Source: Blepharisma stoltei (taxonomy: Eukaryota; Ciliophora; Heterotrichea; Heterotrichida; Blepharismidae). Taken from it: a stretch of DNA of 64,000 bases. Under the pieces are notes generated by a model. That model searched no databases. It had not been told where the DNA came from and saw nothing but the letters and a program-made list of their open reading frames with translations. This document shows, one piece after another, positions 11,040 through 22,498 of this stretch. The translations under genes were made by a program, and so were the position numbers. Every line of letters begins with the position of its first letter. The first letter of the stretch is position 1. The DNA is taken from positions 496,001 through 560,000 of the forward strand of contig CAJZBQ010000057.1 of NCBI GenBank assembly GCA_914767885.1, in the 5' to 3' direction.

Positions 11040-12044
11040 TTAATTTAGCTCATAATTGAGAATTATGCCTTCAAACTCTAATGGACTAATATCATTAGCC
11101 ATTGAGTAAAGGATTCTTTCTTCGGGGCTTGAATCTAAAGGAAAGCCAGCCTTATGAGCATGTTTTTCTATCATACAATCTTCTGATGTTTTTTTCTCGA
11201 GATTGTCTCTGCTTGGATATACCTCAGATTCATTATACAGAATTTTTTCAGCTTCTTCTGGGCTCACTTTTTTGCAAAATTCTAATTTTGTTTCAGTCAA
11301 TATTTTTTCAATTTCATTTTGTGTACTCTTTAAAAATACTCTTTGAATCAGCTTGAAATCTTTATTTGTTTTTTGCAGAAATTCAACTGGTTTTAAATTT
11401 ACTAAATTTTGATAATATTTTGACGTTTCTAAAATAATTTTTTCATGCAAGAGCTCATACAAACCATCAGAATAAAATTGTGAATGATTGATGAAATGGA
11501 CACTTAATTCATTTATACTCATATCTACTATTGATTGAACGATTTTCACTAGTAAATATGTAAATTCTTGGCTCATATCCTTTTCCCTTGACAGTTCTAT
11601 CAAGATTAAGGCTTCTTCAACTAGTCGATCTTTAAATTTATCGAAAACTTTGCGCCTCCATTGTAAAGCCATAAGTCTCATAATAGAAAATTGAGGACCA
11701 TTAGGAGATATTTCTGCTTTTTTTTTGAAAACTTTGTTAAAAGCTTCATTAAAAGACATATACATCGCATTCAATTCTTTCATAGATGCGCAAAATGCGT
11801 TTCACTAGATAGAATTTACCTTAATTATGTATTGATTACACTGTTCAGCCAGATCACAATAGTCCAAAATTGATGCCAATGCAATTTGGCAGTATTTAGA
11901 AATTGTGCATTTGATTGCACGATGCAGCTTGAGGACTACAGGTTTTGCGTTTTTTAATGGAAAAGTGAAATAAATATTCATTAATTCACTTTCTTGATCA
12001 ATCGATACAGCTGTAGACTTAGATGACAGTGCTCCTATGCTCAT
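11040..12044 (-). CDS. Cullin-like repeat protein, C-terminally short
   Basis: 329 residues after removing a 15-nt intron (11805-11819). The segment YIIKWNAFCASMKELNAMY and the following SIMRLMALQWRRKVF/LIELSREKD pattern resemble the helical cullin repeats of the N-terminal half of cullins. There is no cullin-homology or neddylation domain before the TAA. It may be a truncated or divergent cullin that binds an adaptor without recruiting an E2, or another helical-repeat protein. Start taken as the first in-frame ATG; upstream frame is closed by a TAG. Confidence 0.55.
11805..11819 (-). other. 15-nt intron
   Basis: GTAAATTCTATCTAG on the minus strand joins YIIK to WNAFCASM, the first W being a TGA codon. 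Confidence 0.85.
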
Positions 12045-12430
12045 TTTCCTCAGAACAATCTCACTTTTAGCTCGCAAATTTCATTTCGCAATAATAAGTT
12101 GGCTAATTTCTACTTGAGTAGCAAACTAAATTTCTCTTACCTCTACTTCTAAGTTCTTACTCCCACCCGTTTGAAATTGAGCAAGATGCTTTTATTTTTT
12201 TTAAAAAATTTTGATTTTAATTATTTAAATTTACAAATATTTGAAAAGAAAAGCTAAATTTAATCTATAAATTTATGCTTAAGAATCCAATCTTTATTAA
12301 GTTTTAATAGAATTGGCTAAAGATCTTGCTATACAAATATTAATTATATATAATAATATCTTATACCAAAATTTTTATATTAATTTCTCGAAAAAGGTAT
12401 TTTTAAAATGCGAAATGCGTTACTTGTTCT
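12045..12430. other. Spacer with a decayed MITE end
   Basis: From about 12155 a CTCCCACCCGTTTGAAATTG terminus and a MITE-like AT-rich interior are visible. No matching opposite end is recognised. Confidence 0.4.
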
Positions 12431-12931
12431 TTAAGTTGAGTTATGATTTTTGAATAATTCAAAAATGACTGATTCCGTTAATGCATTCGTTGATAATCTC
12501 AAAGAAGGTCCAGATTCTTGATATGCCAGCATTTCCTGGAATAAAGTTGAATAGATTTTTTTATCTCTTCTAAGGACTGGAAACGGGATATCTGGCTCCT
12601 TTAGGATATTTATAAATTCAGAAAATAGGTTTGTTGCATCTTTACTTTTATTGGGAAAGTCAATGCAGAGTCAGTTTTGTTTTGAATTTAGAAAATCTAA
12701 AAGATTTTGCTTTCAGTCAGTGGAGCCAATTGAGAAATGGGAACTTCCACTTTGATCTAAAGGTCTGCCATAAAAAATTAAATTACCAGTTGCAATCCTC
12801 AGTGCTTCGCGCCTTCATGTAGATGAAGCTTTGCTCACGCGATTGAAAAGTTTACTGACTTTAGCACACATGCTGAGGTCAATATATGATAAATATGAAA
12901 AGATCTCAGATAGAATGTTCAAGGATTTCAT
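12431..12931 (-). CDS. F-box protein
   Basis: 166 residues, visible only when TGA is read as Trp (three sites). The N-terminal F-box begins at residue 4 (LNILSEIFSYLSYIDLSMCA, then VSKLFNRVS...WRREAL). The remainder has no recognisable repeat. F-box proteins link substrates to SCF ubiquitin ligases through SKP1. A TAA lies in frame just upstream of the ATG, fixing the start. Confidence 0.75.
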
Positions 12932-13196
12932 AAAACGTGATTCTGTTATATTAGTATAGATGGAACATTATATGATCTCTAAAAATGGCGATTTATTAAG
13001 GTTTAATAAAAATATTGAGCCTTTTTAGCATTCAGGAAATAATATAATCAGTGGTGATTCTTAGATTGAAAATTATTAAATAAATATAAAATAGAAAAAT
13101 CTTGAAAAATCTGCTAAAGTATGCAGGGATTATTTAAAATGTTATTTGATTAAAGATTCAAAGGGACCAAACTGTATGACTATTATTTGAATAATT

Positions 13197-14396
13197 TTAA
13201 ATAGACAGCAATGCTTTTCTTGCTGAGTCCATGATATAAAAACTTCCACACACTAAGAGAATTTCATCATCTGTCATATCTCTTATGGCTTCACCCATAA
13301 CAGCATCGATGTGCCCTGAAATACTTATCTTATCTCTATTCAAACCTAAAGCATTATTTTTCAAAATTTCTGAGTCAAATAGAAGAGGATCATCATTGGA
13401 GACTAAATGAATTTTATAAGCATATTTGCATATCACATCTAATATCTTTGTAGGATCTCTTGATATTCCATAAGCTAAGATAACTCTAATATTTTTATTT
13501 CTGCATATTCTCTGTAAATCATTGAAAAGCCTTTCAAAAGCCATTGGATTGTGCGCAACATCAAAAACAACTTTTCGTCCTAAAATCACTTTTTCCTCCA
13601 TTCTAAAAGGAGGCCTGGATTTTATCCCATTCTCAATAGCTTGGTCAGGGATTGAAACTCCTTTATTTTTAAGGGCTTCAATTACTGTCTTTGTGATTCT
13701 GCTATTTTCCTCAATTGCAGTCTCATAGCTATCTCTTTTATCCACAACAATTAGCTCAGATGCTTTCTCCTCAGCAATCTTACGTAATAGATCTATAGGA
13801 GTATTCGGCCCAATAACGCAAGGCTTTCCTGGTTTTATCACCCCTGATTTTTCAATTGCAATATCTTCAATTGTGTTTCCAAAATATTCGCAATGATCCA
13901 GTCCAACTGAAGTAATAACAGATACTTCAGGATTGACAATATTGGTAAAATCACTAGTCCCTCCACTCCCAACTTCTATAACTGCAAAGTCAACATTGTT
14001 GTCGTGAAAATATTTGAATCCTAAGCATGCCACTATAAGCGAATAATTCATCATAAGTTTCTCATCTTCTATAATTGCTTTTATTATTGGCGTGTTTTCA
14101 ACTATGTACTCTTTTGGTGCTTTTTCAGCATTTATTTGAAATCTCTCACAAAAATCAAATAAATGAGGAGACATCATAAGACCAGTTTTATACCCAGAAT
14201 GATGCAAAATTGATGCACATTGAGTAGCCACAGTGCCTTTTCCGTTTGTCCCTGTTATGTGTATAGTTTTAAATGGGAGATGAGGATTCTGCAGCTTTTT
14301 ACAGACTTTTGTAATATTTTCCATAGGATTTCGACATCTAGTTCTTTTCAAACTATAAAGAAAATCGAGCCATTTTTCATAGCTTTGCACAGACAT
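13197..14396 (-). CDS. Folylpolyglutamate synthase / dihydrofolate synthase
   Basis: 399 residues, Mur-ligase family enzyme adding glutamate to folates. It has the family N-terminus YEKWLDFLYSL, a P-loop in HITGTNGKGTVA, the SPHL motif, EVGSGG, SVGLDHCEYFG and DVAHNP, in the normal order and at normal length. Uninterrupted. The ATG lies only 3 nt after the stop of the upstream Nudix gene on the same strand, so its 5' leader must overlap that coding region or the two are co-transcribed. Confidence 0.93.
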   Translation of the reverse strand: MSVQSYEKWLDFLYSLKRTRCRNPMENITKVCKKLQNPHLPFKTIHITGTNGKGTVATQCASILHHSGYKTGLMMSPHLFDFCERFQINAEKAPKEYIVENTPIIKAIIEDEKLMMNYSLIVACLGFKYFHDNNVDFAVIEVGSGGTSDFTNIVNPEVSVITSVGLDHCEYFGNTIEDIAIEKSGVIKPGKPCVIGPNTPIDLLRKIAEEKASELIVVDKRDSYETAIEENSRITKTVIEALKNKGVSIPDQAIENGIKSRPPFRMEEKVILGRKVVFDVAHNPMAFERLFNDLQRICRNKNIRVILAYGISRDPTKILDVICKYAYKIHLVSNDDPLLFDSEILKNNALGLNRDKISISGHIDAVMGEAIRDMTDDEILLVCGSFYIMDSARKALLSI

Positions 14397-14399
14397 TAT

Positions 14400-15188
14400 T
14401 TAAGATTTATTTAAATTTGTTTGAGAATAATAAAAATGCTGCAGAGAAGCATAGTTTGGATATTGCACATTATGCGGCTGATATCTCAATGCAATATTCC
14501 TGAAGTATTCTTGAGGAGGAACTTTGCTGTCTTGATACATAAATCTCAATAGATCGCGTGCTATTCCTTGAGCTGTCTCATTTATAAATCTATCAAACGG
14601 AATCCAGCAAGTGTCAATCACTTCGACTTTATCTTCTTTTATCTCGAAATTCAAAGGTTCGAGATATACTAGAAAATAAATGTCAGGTTGGCCGAATTGA
14701 AACTTCAGCACCTCTCTGAATCCAAGCACACCAATTGCTCTGGTATCGATTCCTGTTTCTTCTTTAACTTCTCTGACAACTCCTTCCATTATTGTTTCAT
14801 TTGATTCTACCAATCCTCCAGGAACTCTTCATAATGGCTTTCCAAATTTATCATAAGTGTTCTTTAGTCCTAGCATCTCATTCTGATTTCTGAAAATTAT
14901 TCCGCCAGCTCCTATATAATGGCTTGAATATCCAGGCAGCTTATTTTCTGAGTCTAGCAGCCATTTAGCCATCATAATTCCATTTTCTGATACGTGATGA
15001 GGGTAGAAACCTTTGTCCTTGCAAACTTTTACAAATTCTAATTGCGAATTCGGGATCTCTATTCATACAGCTTTCGTGTCTTTTTTCCAAATATCTAATG
15101 AAGCTTCTAGAACTGCTGGGAAATTTGGAGGTAGCAAAGTTTTGGCGACATGAAAACAGTTGTAAAGGTCTTTTATACCTTGGAGCAT
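14400..15188 (-). CDS. Nudix hydrolase, NUDT6-like (copy 1)
   Basis: 262 residues. The N-terminal half has the NUDT6-type pattern (VWIEIPNSQLEFV, GFYPHHVSENGIMMAKWL). The Nudix box follows as GGLVESNETIMEGVVREVKEETG with the catalytic REVKEE core intact. It would hydrolyse a nucleoside diphosphate derivative; the substrate cannot be told. Two TGA-encoded Trp fall in conserved places (AVWIEI and LWRVPGG). First of three tandem paralogues. Confidence 0.88.
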
Positions 15189-15218
15189 TTTTATTAAAAT
15201 TATAGACGGATTAACAAA

Positions 15219-16010
15219 TTAAAATGTATTAAAAGGTAAATGCAAGGATATCGTTTTTGTAAAGTTTGGAGTTTCATATTCATATTCTTGATTTTTTAAA
15301 GCTATTTTTCTAAAAAGCTCTTTAGGACTTTCTTGAGAATCTCCGTAAAGCCTTGCTAGCATATTTCTACCTTCTCCTATTGGTGTTTCTCTTAGCCACT
15401 CTTCAAAAGGCTTCCAGCATATCTGAGTTAACTCTTCAGTGTCTTGTAAGAGTTCAACGTTTTCTGCATCTAGCAAGGCAATAAAATATGTGTCAGGTTT
15501 ATTGAAGATGTAATTTCTGATTTCTCTGAAGCATAAAATCCCTATAGGTGTTGCATTGATGCCTACTTCTTCTTTGACTTCACGACATGCAGCTTCTAAA
15601 ATCATTTCGTTAGCATTAACAAGACCTCCTGGGAGCTTTCATTGGCCGATTCCAGAATTATCAAACATTTCCCTCACAAGCAAAATGTTTCCTTCATTGT
15701 TGAAAATTACTCCACCTACGCCAATATAATGACTTGAGTAGTTTGGAAGCTTATTTTGGGTATTTGCAAGTCATTTAGCGGTGACAAGACCGTTTTCAGA
15801 GACATGATGCAGGTAGAATCCTTTATGTTTGCAAATCGAGACTAATTCTAATTGTGAGCTTGGGATTTCTAATCATACTCCTCGAATTCCATCACTTTGC
15901 CATGATATCAGAGAATTCTCTAAAACTAATTCAAAATTAGAGGGAAGGGTAATATCAGTTATGTGAATGCATCTATACAGATCTATTTTCCCTTGTAATA
16001 TTTCAGTCAT
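15219..16010 (-). CDS. Nudix hydrolase, NUDT6-like (copy 2)
   Basis: 263 residues. Same architecture as its neighbours: MTEILQGKIDLYRC start, NUDT6-type N-domain, then a Nudix box GGLVNANEMILEAACREVKEE with an intact REVKEE core. Uninterrupted. Only 30 nt separate it from the next copy. More similar to copy 3 than to copy 1 (MTEILQG start, GILCFREI). Confidence 0.88.
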
Positions 16011-16662
16011 TGTTTTCTAATTATAATATCTTTCATATTCTGCATGTTAAAATATTACAGCATGTGAAAAATTCAATACTTATGCTATCCATAGAGAAAA
16101 TGCTATTTATAAACAGCTCTGAGAATTATTAGAAATATTTATATTGTGAAATACACTATGTAGCACGGGGCTTTTTTGGCTCAAGTTCCAGCCAAAAAAA
16201 AAGTGCTACATAGTGTATTTCACTATATTAAAAATCTGTACAGAAATCAAAAAAACAGACAAAATGACTTAGATGATGATTATTATTTTGCAATGAGAGC
16301 TTGAGAAAAATAAGATTATGGATGATCTTAGGTGGGTTTTTAAATATATTGAAAGTATGAAATCAACACATAGTAATTTCTGAAGGAAATTGAATTTTTA
16401 ATTTAAAGAGTCTAACATCTCCCATTGATTAAAGAGCAAAACTATTATTTTTGGGAAAATCAAACCATTTTACATCGAGTAAAAAATTTTATATAAATTA
16501 TAATTTAACTCATTTTTAATGATACTTATGGTGATCTATTAAATTTAGACAGCTCAGATTTTAATTATTAATTTTTATAAAATAAATGTGATTTTAATAA
16601 AAATGTTTTTAAAAAATTAGTTAATGAGGAGTTAGTAACTTTAATGTCGATTTAATTTTATG
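16011..16662. other. AT-rich spacer with an 85-bp hairpin
   Basis: Contains a near-perfect inverted repeat (TGAAATACACTATGTAGCA and complement, about 16146-16222) around a small GGCTTTTTTGGC loop region. Otherwise featureless AT-rich DNA. Confidence 0.6.
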
Positions 16663-18398
16663 CTATATAGACGGTAAATGCAAATAATGAGTTTTTGTAA
16701 AATTTGGAGTCACATATTCATAGCTTTGGTTTCTCAAAGCTACTTTCCTAAAGAAATCCCTCGGGTTTTCTTGAGAATCCCCATAAAGTTTTGCCAGCAT
16801 ATTTCGACCTCCTCCATTTGGTGTGTTTCTTACTCCCTGTCCGTGAGCGAATAAAACTATTGGAAAAATCCCTATTTTTTACCCAAAAGTCCACCCTCTG
16901 TGAGCGAACTAAAAATTTTATATAAAAAAAATTTTTGATATATAAGAGATAATAATTATAATGAAATCTCGAGCTAATTCTGCTTAATTATAAACAGTTT
17001 GCAATTTAAAAAACATAAATTTACAAATTAAATTAATATCTTTTTCCAATTTTTGTGAATAGGATTTTTTTTAATATAAAAAAAAAAATTCACCCCACCG
17101 TTCCTTCACACGACGACTATTTCATAACGACTATTTTTTTTTGGCCTATTTTTTTTTGGCCTATTTTTTTTTTTGGCCTATTTTTTTTGCCTATTTTTTT
17201 TTGGCCTATTTTTTTTTGGCCTATTTTTTTTTTTGGCCTATTTTTTTTTGGCCTATTTTTTTTTGCCTATTTTTTTTTGGCCTATTTTTTTTTGGCCTAT
17301 TTTTTTTTGGCCTATTTTTTTTGCCTAGCCTCATTCATGAAGCTGCTGAGAGGACTACAACCTTATTGAAAAACAGAGACCTTTCCTTACGCGATTAATA
17401 TTGAGTAAATTAAGTTAAAAACTCCTAATTAAACCTAAAATTCTCGAAATTTTAAAAGCAATGAATTAGTATTCATGGAGTAAGAAATCTGTTAAGGGTG
17501 CATTTTTTGTTGGTTAAATCGTTTAAACACATTAAAAATTAGATAAAACAATTAGTATGGAAATATGCCCAAATATTAGTAAAAAATAGTTAAAAAATTG
17601 TCAAAAAAAAGGCCAAAATAATAGGCCAAAAAAAAAATAGGCTAAAAAAAAATAGGCCAAAAAAAAAATAGGCCAAAAAAAAATAGGCCCAAAAAAAAAT
17701 AGTCGTTATGAAATAGTCGTCGTGTGAAGATACGCACCCCACCCCCTTCATGAGCGAACAAATTTTTTGCCTCATGGAGTTAGCCATTCTTGAAAAGGCA
17801 TCCAACATATATGAGATATTTCACTCGTATCAGAATTGAATTCAAAATTGTCAGCATTCATCAAAACAATAAAATATATATCTGGTCTATTGAAATATAA
17901 GCTCTTAATCTCTCTGAAGCATAAAATCCCTATTGGAGTTGCATCTATTCCTGTCTCTTCTTTTACTTCTCTGCATGCAGCTTCTAAAACTAACTCTCCA
18001 GGGTCTAATAGCCCTCCTGGCAATTTCCATTGATCAATCCCTGTTTTATCAACTCTATCTTTTATCAGCAAAATGTTTCCTTCATTATTAAAAATGACTC
18101 CACCAGCACCCATATAGTGACTTGAGTATCCTGGCAGCTTATTTGGAGTACTTAATAATCATTTTGCCATGACAAGACCATTTTCAGATACATGATGCAT
18201 GTAAAATCCTTTATTTCTGCAGATTGGGGCTAGTTCTAACTGAGTATTTGGTATTTCTAATCAAACTCCTCGGGTTCCATCACTCTGCCATAACATCAAA
18301 GAATTATCTAAAACTGACTCAAAATTAGGAGGTAACATAGTATCAGTTATATGAACGCATCTGTATAGGTCTCTTCTGCCTTGCAATATTTCAGTCAT
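16663..18398 (-). CDS. Nudix hydrolase, NUDT6-like (copy 3), split by a 950-bp IES
   Basis: 261 residues once the insertion 16833-17779 and one TTA copy are removed, giving MPFQEWLRNTPNGGGRNM, which aligns with EEWLRETPIGEGRNM of copy 2. The Nudix box is GGLLDPGELVLEAACREVKEETG with catalytic residues intact. Three TGA codons are read as Trp in the N-domain (GVWLEIP). The 3' exon retains high similarity to copy 2, so the gene is expected to work in the soma. Confidence 0.87.
16833..17779. mobile_element. MITE-derived IES with nested poly-T/GGCC satellite element
   Basis: Ends CTCCCTGTCCGTGAGCG and its inverse, TTA on both flanks. The left 250 bp match other MITEs. Inside lies a second unit with inverted ends (ACGACGACTATTTCATAACG near 17110 and complement near 17700-17725). 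Its arms are arrays of a TTTTTTTTGGCCTA-like unit (17130-17325, and inverted at 17600-17700). Confidence 0.8.
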
Positions 18399-18507
18399 TT
18401 TATTACTTGTAATATAAGAGTTATATTACATATTTACTTAAAAAAAATCTGGAATAGGAATTATATGAATAATTAGCATAGCTAGGATTTTTAATCTACC
18501 AAAAAAT

Positions 18508-20433
18508 TTAATTATGACGGCCAAGATGCTCTTTTAAGACCTCCAAAGCTTCGTTAGCCTTTGAGTTTAGCAGCCTTTTCTCTTTTAAAAGACCAAGTAG
18601 CTCCGTTTCTGGCATTTCAAGAATCATCCCAGTGACCTTACCTGTGAATTCTTTAAAATGTGGGAGAATTTCTGTGTAAATTGTTTCTCCAAGAATTTGC
18701 TTTCTTGTAGGACCATCTGAAATTTGATAAAATTCATAATTGAAATTAACAGGCTCACATTCTGGACTTCTTTGAGGAGTGTCTTGAGTATATTTTTGAT
18801 TTTGATATATTTGCCTAGGTCTGGCTAACTGCCGATACGAAAATTTAGGCTGAATCCACGGGTTGAAAAACCTCTGCCCATTTTGCTTTAAAATCTGTTC
18901 AGGAGGCATCTTTTGAGTATTTTTATGCTTTTTAATTGACTGTATCAACTCTGCTCTAGGTTTCCACTTGAAAACTTTTATTTCTAAATTATTGATTTTT
19001 AGATGCTGCAGCCTATTTAAAGCTTTTTCTGCTTCCTTTTTATCTTTGAAACATACTAAAACAGTGCCGGTAGGCTTCTTTTCTAATGTAACAATATCAT
19101 CAACCCTGTAGTTGTCTATAGTGGCTATTTTCAAAGACTCAATTTCTCCATACTCTCTCAGGATTTCTTTCAGCTGCTCCTCAGTCAATCCAGTCGGTAT
19201 CCCTTTTAAGCACAAATTTCGCTTTTTCCAATCTTCTCTTTTCTCTGCTAGTTCTCGTTTTATCATGAGACTTCTTTCAAATTTGTTGACAGCTTGACAT
19301 ACAAATCATTCGAACCCCAGCTCATTTGTTTTACCATGAAGCGCTTGAACTGCTTGCTCAGCACTTTTTGAGTGTTCGAAGCACACGAAGCCAAAACATT
19401 TGGAGTTTCCATCTGGGTCCTTGCAAATTATTTTACTAGTGACTTTCCCATATTCTGAGAAAATTGCTTCTAGGGATTCTTCACTAAAGGCTTCATTGAA
19501 TCCTCTGACATACACATTATTTTTGGATGAAATAGCTCTATCTTGTTTGGGGATGAACCTTTCTGCTGTAATTATTGTGTCTTTTACTACTATTGGAGCT
19601 TGAACCGCTTTATCTGCTGCATCTTTTAAAGTGAATTGGATAAATCCGTACCCTAAAGGCTGTCCATTTGCATTGTAACATATTTTTGAACTTACAATTT
19701 CCCCATATTTAGAAAATCAGGCTTCAAGGTCTTTTGTTGTAAAGTCTTTTGGGATGTTTTTAACGAAAATATTAGCTTTTTGGATTTTCTGGAGCGCTGC
19801 ACTATAATATATTATATAAATATTGAGCGATTATGTCAGCCATAAGCGGCTCAACTCACTAACTGTCGCCTATCTGAGCCTAAAAATGTCACCATTTTGG
19901 ATTTTCGAGCTGAACCACCTTTCCAAGCGATCAGTTCCCTAGGGCAGAGCCTCCTCTTTTAGAGTGATCTGATGATCCCGATGAGAAGGTGCATATGGTA
20001 GACACAACCTGCCTAGCCCATCCTGGAAAGAAACAAAGCATCCCTCTTCGACAAGACTTCCCCGGGCCTGTAGTGCTGCTTTAAAAACCGACTGAAGCCA
20101 TACTTCAGCTTTATCAGAATGCGTCTGACCTGCTAGGGAGTGCGCCTCGTAGTCCTATTTCCATCAATATCACCATTTATCTCTTTTTGCACTATAAGGA
20201 ATTACTAAAATGTGCTTGCTTTTCAGCATAATTCCATTCAATTCTAAACGAGCCATTTTAGCACAATTCTCATCTGAGTAGGTGATTATAGCGCTTGACA
20301 GGTTTTTTTCCTTTTTACGATTCAAGCTGATTTTTTCTATTCTACCATAAGGTAGAAAAAGATTATAGAGTTCTCTTTCAGATATGTCATATGCAAGATC
20401 GCTAACGAGCAATTGTCCTAAGATACCATCCAT
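18508..20433 (-). CDS. Poly(A)-binding protein
   Basis: 511 residues after removal of one SINE-like insertion. Four RRMs: residues 4-84 (LLVSDLAYDIS), then ANIFVKNIPKDF, NVYVRGFNEAF with RNP1 KCFGFVCFEHS, and LCLKGIPTGL. A linker is followed by a C-terminal MLLE domain (LGETIYTEILPHF...GKVTGMILEMPETELLGLL). Binds mRNA poly(A) tails and, through MLLE, PAM2-motif partners. TGA encodes Trp in RRM2 (EAWFSKYG) and after RRM3. Confidence 0.92.
19808..20187 (-). mobile_element. SINE-like element, family C
   Basis: Inserted between PYSA and ALQKIQ of the PABP gene with a 10-bp duplication TGCACTATAA (19798-19807, 20188-20197). AT-rich tail on the left side. Shares blocks such as CTAGGGCAGAGCC and AACCTGCCTAGCCC with 41595-41950. 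Confidence 0.8.
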
Positions 20434-20556
20434 TTTTGTTTTATAATTTCAAAATACTAAAGCAAAAGAAGTAAAATAGAGAATTATGGGAATTAAATAT
20501 GCAATAGTTTGATTAAATATGAACTTTGATTAATTTAAATTTTTTAAAAATAATTA

Positions 20557-20916
20557 CTCTCCCCTTTAAATGCGAACAAAATTTAGTAAAAATTTCCGCT
20601 TTTCATTATTTTTAACCCCCATTTAATGGAATTACATTTTTGAATAAGAAAATTTTAAGGTAGAATCCAAATGGTTATAAATTTTGTTTTGACCTAATTA
20701 ATGGATAAAGTGCAAGTAGAATATTAATTAAACTTTCACACTGAATCGATTAATTTTTTGAATTAATTCTTCATAAAATAAATTAAAATAAAAAATATTG
20801 TGTTAATTTGCATTTTAATGTTTAATAATTTTCTATATAGAGAAATTTAACAAAATTTTCATTAAAAAAGAAAAATAAATAGGAAAATTTTTTGATTCGA
20901 ATTTGAAGGGGGAGAG
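20557..20916. mobile_element. Diverged MITE at the end of a small ORF
   Basis: Termini CTCTCCCCTTTAAATGCGAA and CTCTCCCCCTTCAAATTCGA are inverted. Flanks are TTA and CTA, so a perfect triplet duplication is not seen. TA-to-TA excision would leave the neighbouring ORF ending at TAA. Confidence 0.65.
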
Positions 20917-21141
20917 CTATAATATCAAAAGATAATTAAATATATCTTTAATCAAATGTGCAGAATTGCTTTGAATATTTATAAATAATTCATTTGGATT
21001 ATTTTTTAATTCTATTTTTAGAGATTCATTATTATTAGATAAATACAAATATTTCATAAAATTTTCCATTTTATTAAAGGAGCAATATTTTGGCTTTTTG
21101 ATTGAGATTGCCTCAACAGATATAAATAATTCTCCTTCCAT
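20917..21141 (-). CDS. Small hypothetical protein
   Basis: 74 residues (MEGELFISVEAISIKK...). Unrecognised. The start lies 23 nt from the divergent GST1 start. A MITE adjoins the stop codon, and excision keeps the end after NYLLIL. It could be a short beta-rich protein or not a gene. Confidence 0.4.
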   Translation of the reverse strand: MEGELFISVEAISIKKPKYCSFNKMENFMKYLYLSNNNESLKIELKNNPNELFINIQSNSAHLIKDIFNYLLIL

Positions 21142-21164
21142 TTTCTCACCTCTTATAATAATAA

Positions 21165-21920
21165 ATGGCTACCAGATTCCACTATTTTGACGCCTTTGGG
21201 AGAGGAGAAGTTACCAGGCTGATTTTGAAGCACTTAGGTCTCGAATTTGAAGATGTAAGGCACACTTACGAGACCTGGGGGAAAGAAAAAACAACTGGAA
21301 TCGCTGAATTCGGCCAAGTTCCTTTGCTTCAAATTGACGGTCACAATCTTGTGCAATCCAGAGCCATCGAAAAGTATGCGAAGTTTGATATATACGACTA
21401 AGAAGATACATAAAATCGTTATTAGATCACTCTAAAATTTTTAAAATCAACTTCCTCATATAAAGGACTATTTTATAACCAATCACAAATATACAATATT
21501 GTTTACTTACTTAGAAGGGCTGGACTGCTTTCACAAGATGCTTATGAGAACTACCTCTCAGAATCCCTTGTCGGGTACTTAGATGATATAGGGCAAATTA
21601 TTGCGAAATTCGTCTGGGTCGACAAGGACTTTGAAGGGCTTGCCAAATTCAATCAAGAGCAGCTTCCTGAAAAGTTAAGAATTATTGAAAAAAGACTTAA
21701 CGATAGCAATACCCACTCTGCTGGAAACACAATTAGCCATGCTGATTTTGTTCTCTTCCAATTTGTTCATGATTATTTCTTAAGACCTCAAAGGGCTGAA
21801 CAGTTGAGACCAATTCTCGAAGCTAGCGCTCCAAGACTTATTCAATTCGCTGAGAATTTCAAGAATGCAAGTCACAACTTGTCTGCTTACCTTGCAACAA
21901 GGGCTGAGATGCAGTTTTAA
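21165..21920 (+). CDS. Glutathione S-transferase 1
   Basis: 208 residues after a 129-bp IES (21375-21503) is removed. The N-terminal thioredoxin fold shows the sigma/alpha-type pattern: YFDAFGRGEVTRLILKHLG, then FGQVPLLQIDGHNLVQSRAI with the cis-Pro and Gln-Ser glutathione-binding residues. The C-terminal helical domain includes the ISHADF N-capping motif. Detoxifying conjugation or prostaglandin-synthase-like function. First of a tandem family. Confidence 0.9.
21375..21503. other. Short TA-bounded IES in GST1
   Basis: 129 bp, AT-rich, between TA pairs in the Tyr codon of AIEKY; removal gives EKYLLRRAGL. Far longer than the 15-nt introns. GST2 has an unrelated 82-bp insertion at the identical codon. 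Confidence 0.85.
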
Positions 21921-22498
21921 GTCTTAAATAAGCCTGAGCTTGATTAATAATGCCCAATAAAATTAATAGTAAAATGGTAGGAGGCTATAAACAGATGCTT
22001 ATAAATGGGTATTTATATTGAATAAAGCAGATCTAATTGACTGAAATTTACAATTTTTCGATGCTATTTTTTATTTTGAGTTTATATAAATTGAATAATG
22101 CTTTTGAATTTATAAAAGAATATAATGCATTTCAAATTTTATAAAATCTTGAATTTCTTATATTTTTAGCTGTGGTATATTTAAATAGACTTTAAACTGT
22201 GATGAGCTTAAAGGACTATTTATTATCAATTTGAATTAAGTTTATTATTTTTTTTTTCTATATGAATTCAAAATATTTGAGGAGATTGTATTCAAACATG
22301 TATTTTGGCTTAGATTTAGAATATTTTGGTATGGCATTCTAAATTCAAACCCTTATAAATATAAATTGGGATATTAAAGAAATTTTAATTATTCCAATAG
22401 TTACAGTCATTATCAGATAGTTATAAAAATTCTTTATAGTTCTTAATAACTCTTAACAAGCCAATCTTCTCCATTTTCTTGCCTCAAATAATTAATAA
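21921..22498. other. AT-rich spacer
   Basis: No coding potential, repeat or RNA gene is seen. The 30 or so bases after the GST1 stop resemble those after GST2, as expected of a tandem duplication. Confidence 0.6.

Noticed and set aside
16146-16222. Rho-independent-type terminator or structured RNA
   Set aside because: More simply a short palindromic IES-like hairpin; no evidence of transcription.
17055-17398. Phe/Trp/Ala-rich ORFs resembling membrane proteins
   Set aside because: Translation of the T-tract/GGCC satellite, not genes.
21375-21503. Treating the GST insertions as introns
   Set aside because: No GT-AG arrangement at the frame-restoring borders, and all supported introns are 15 nt; TA-bounded removal fits exactly.
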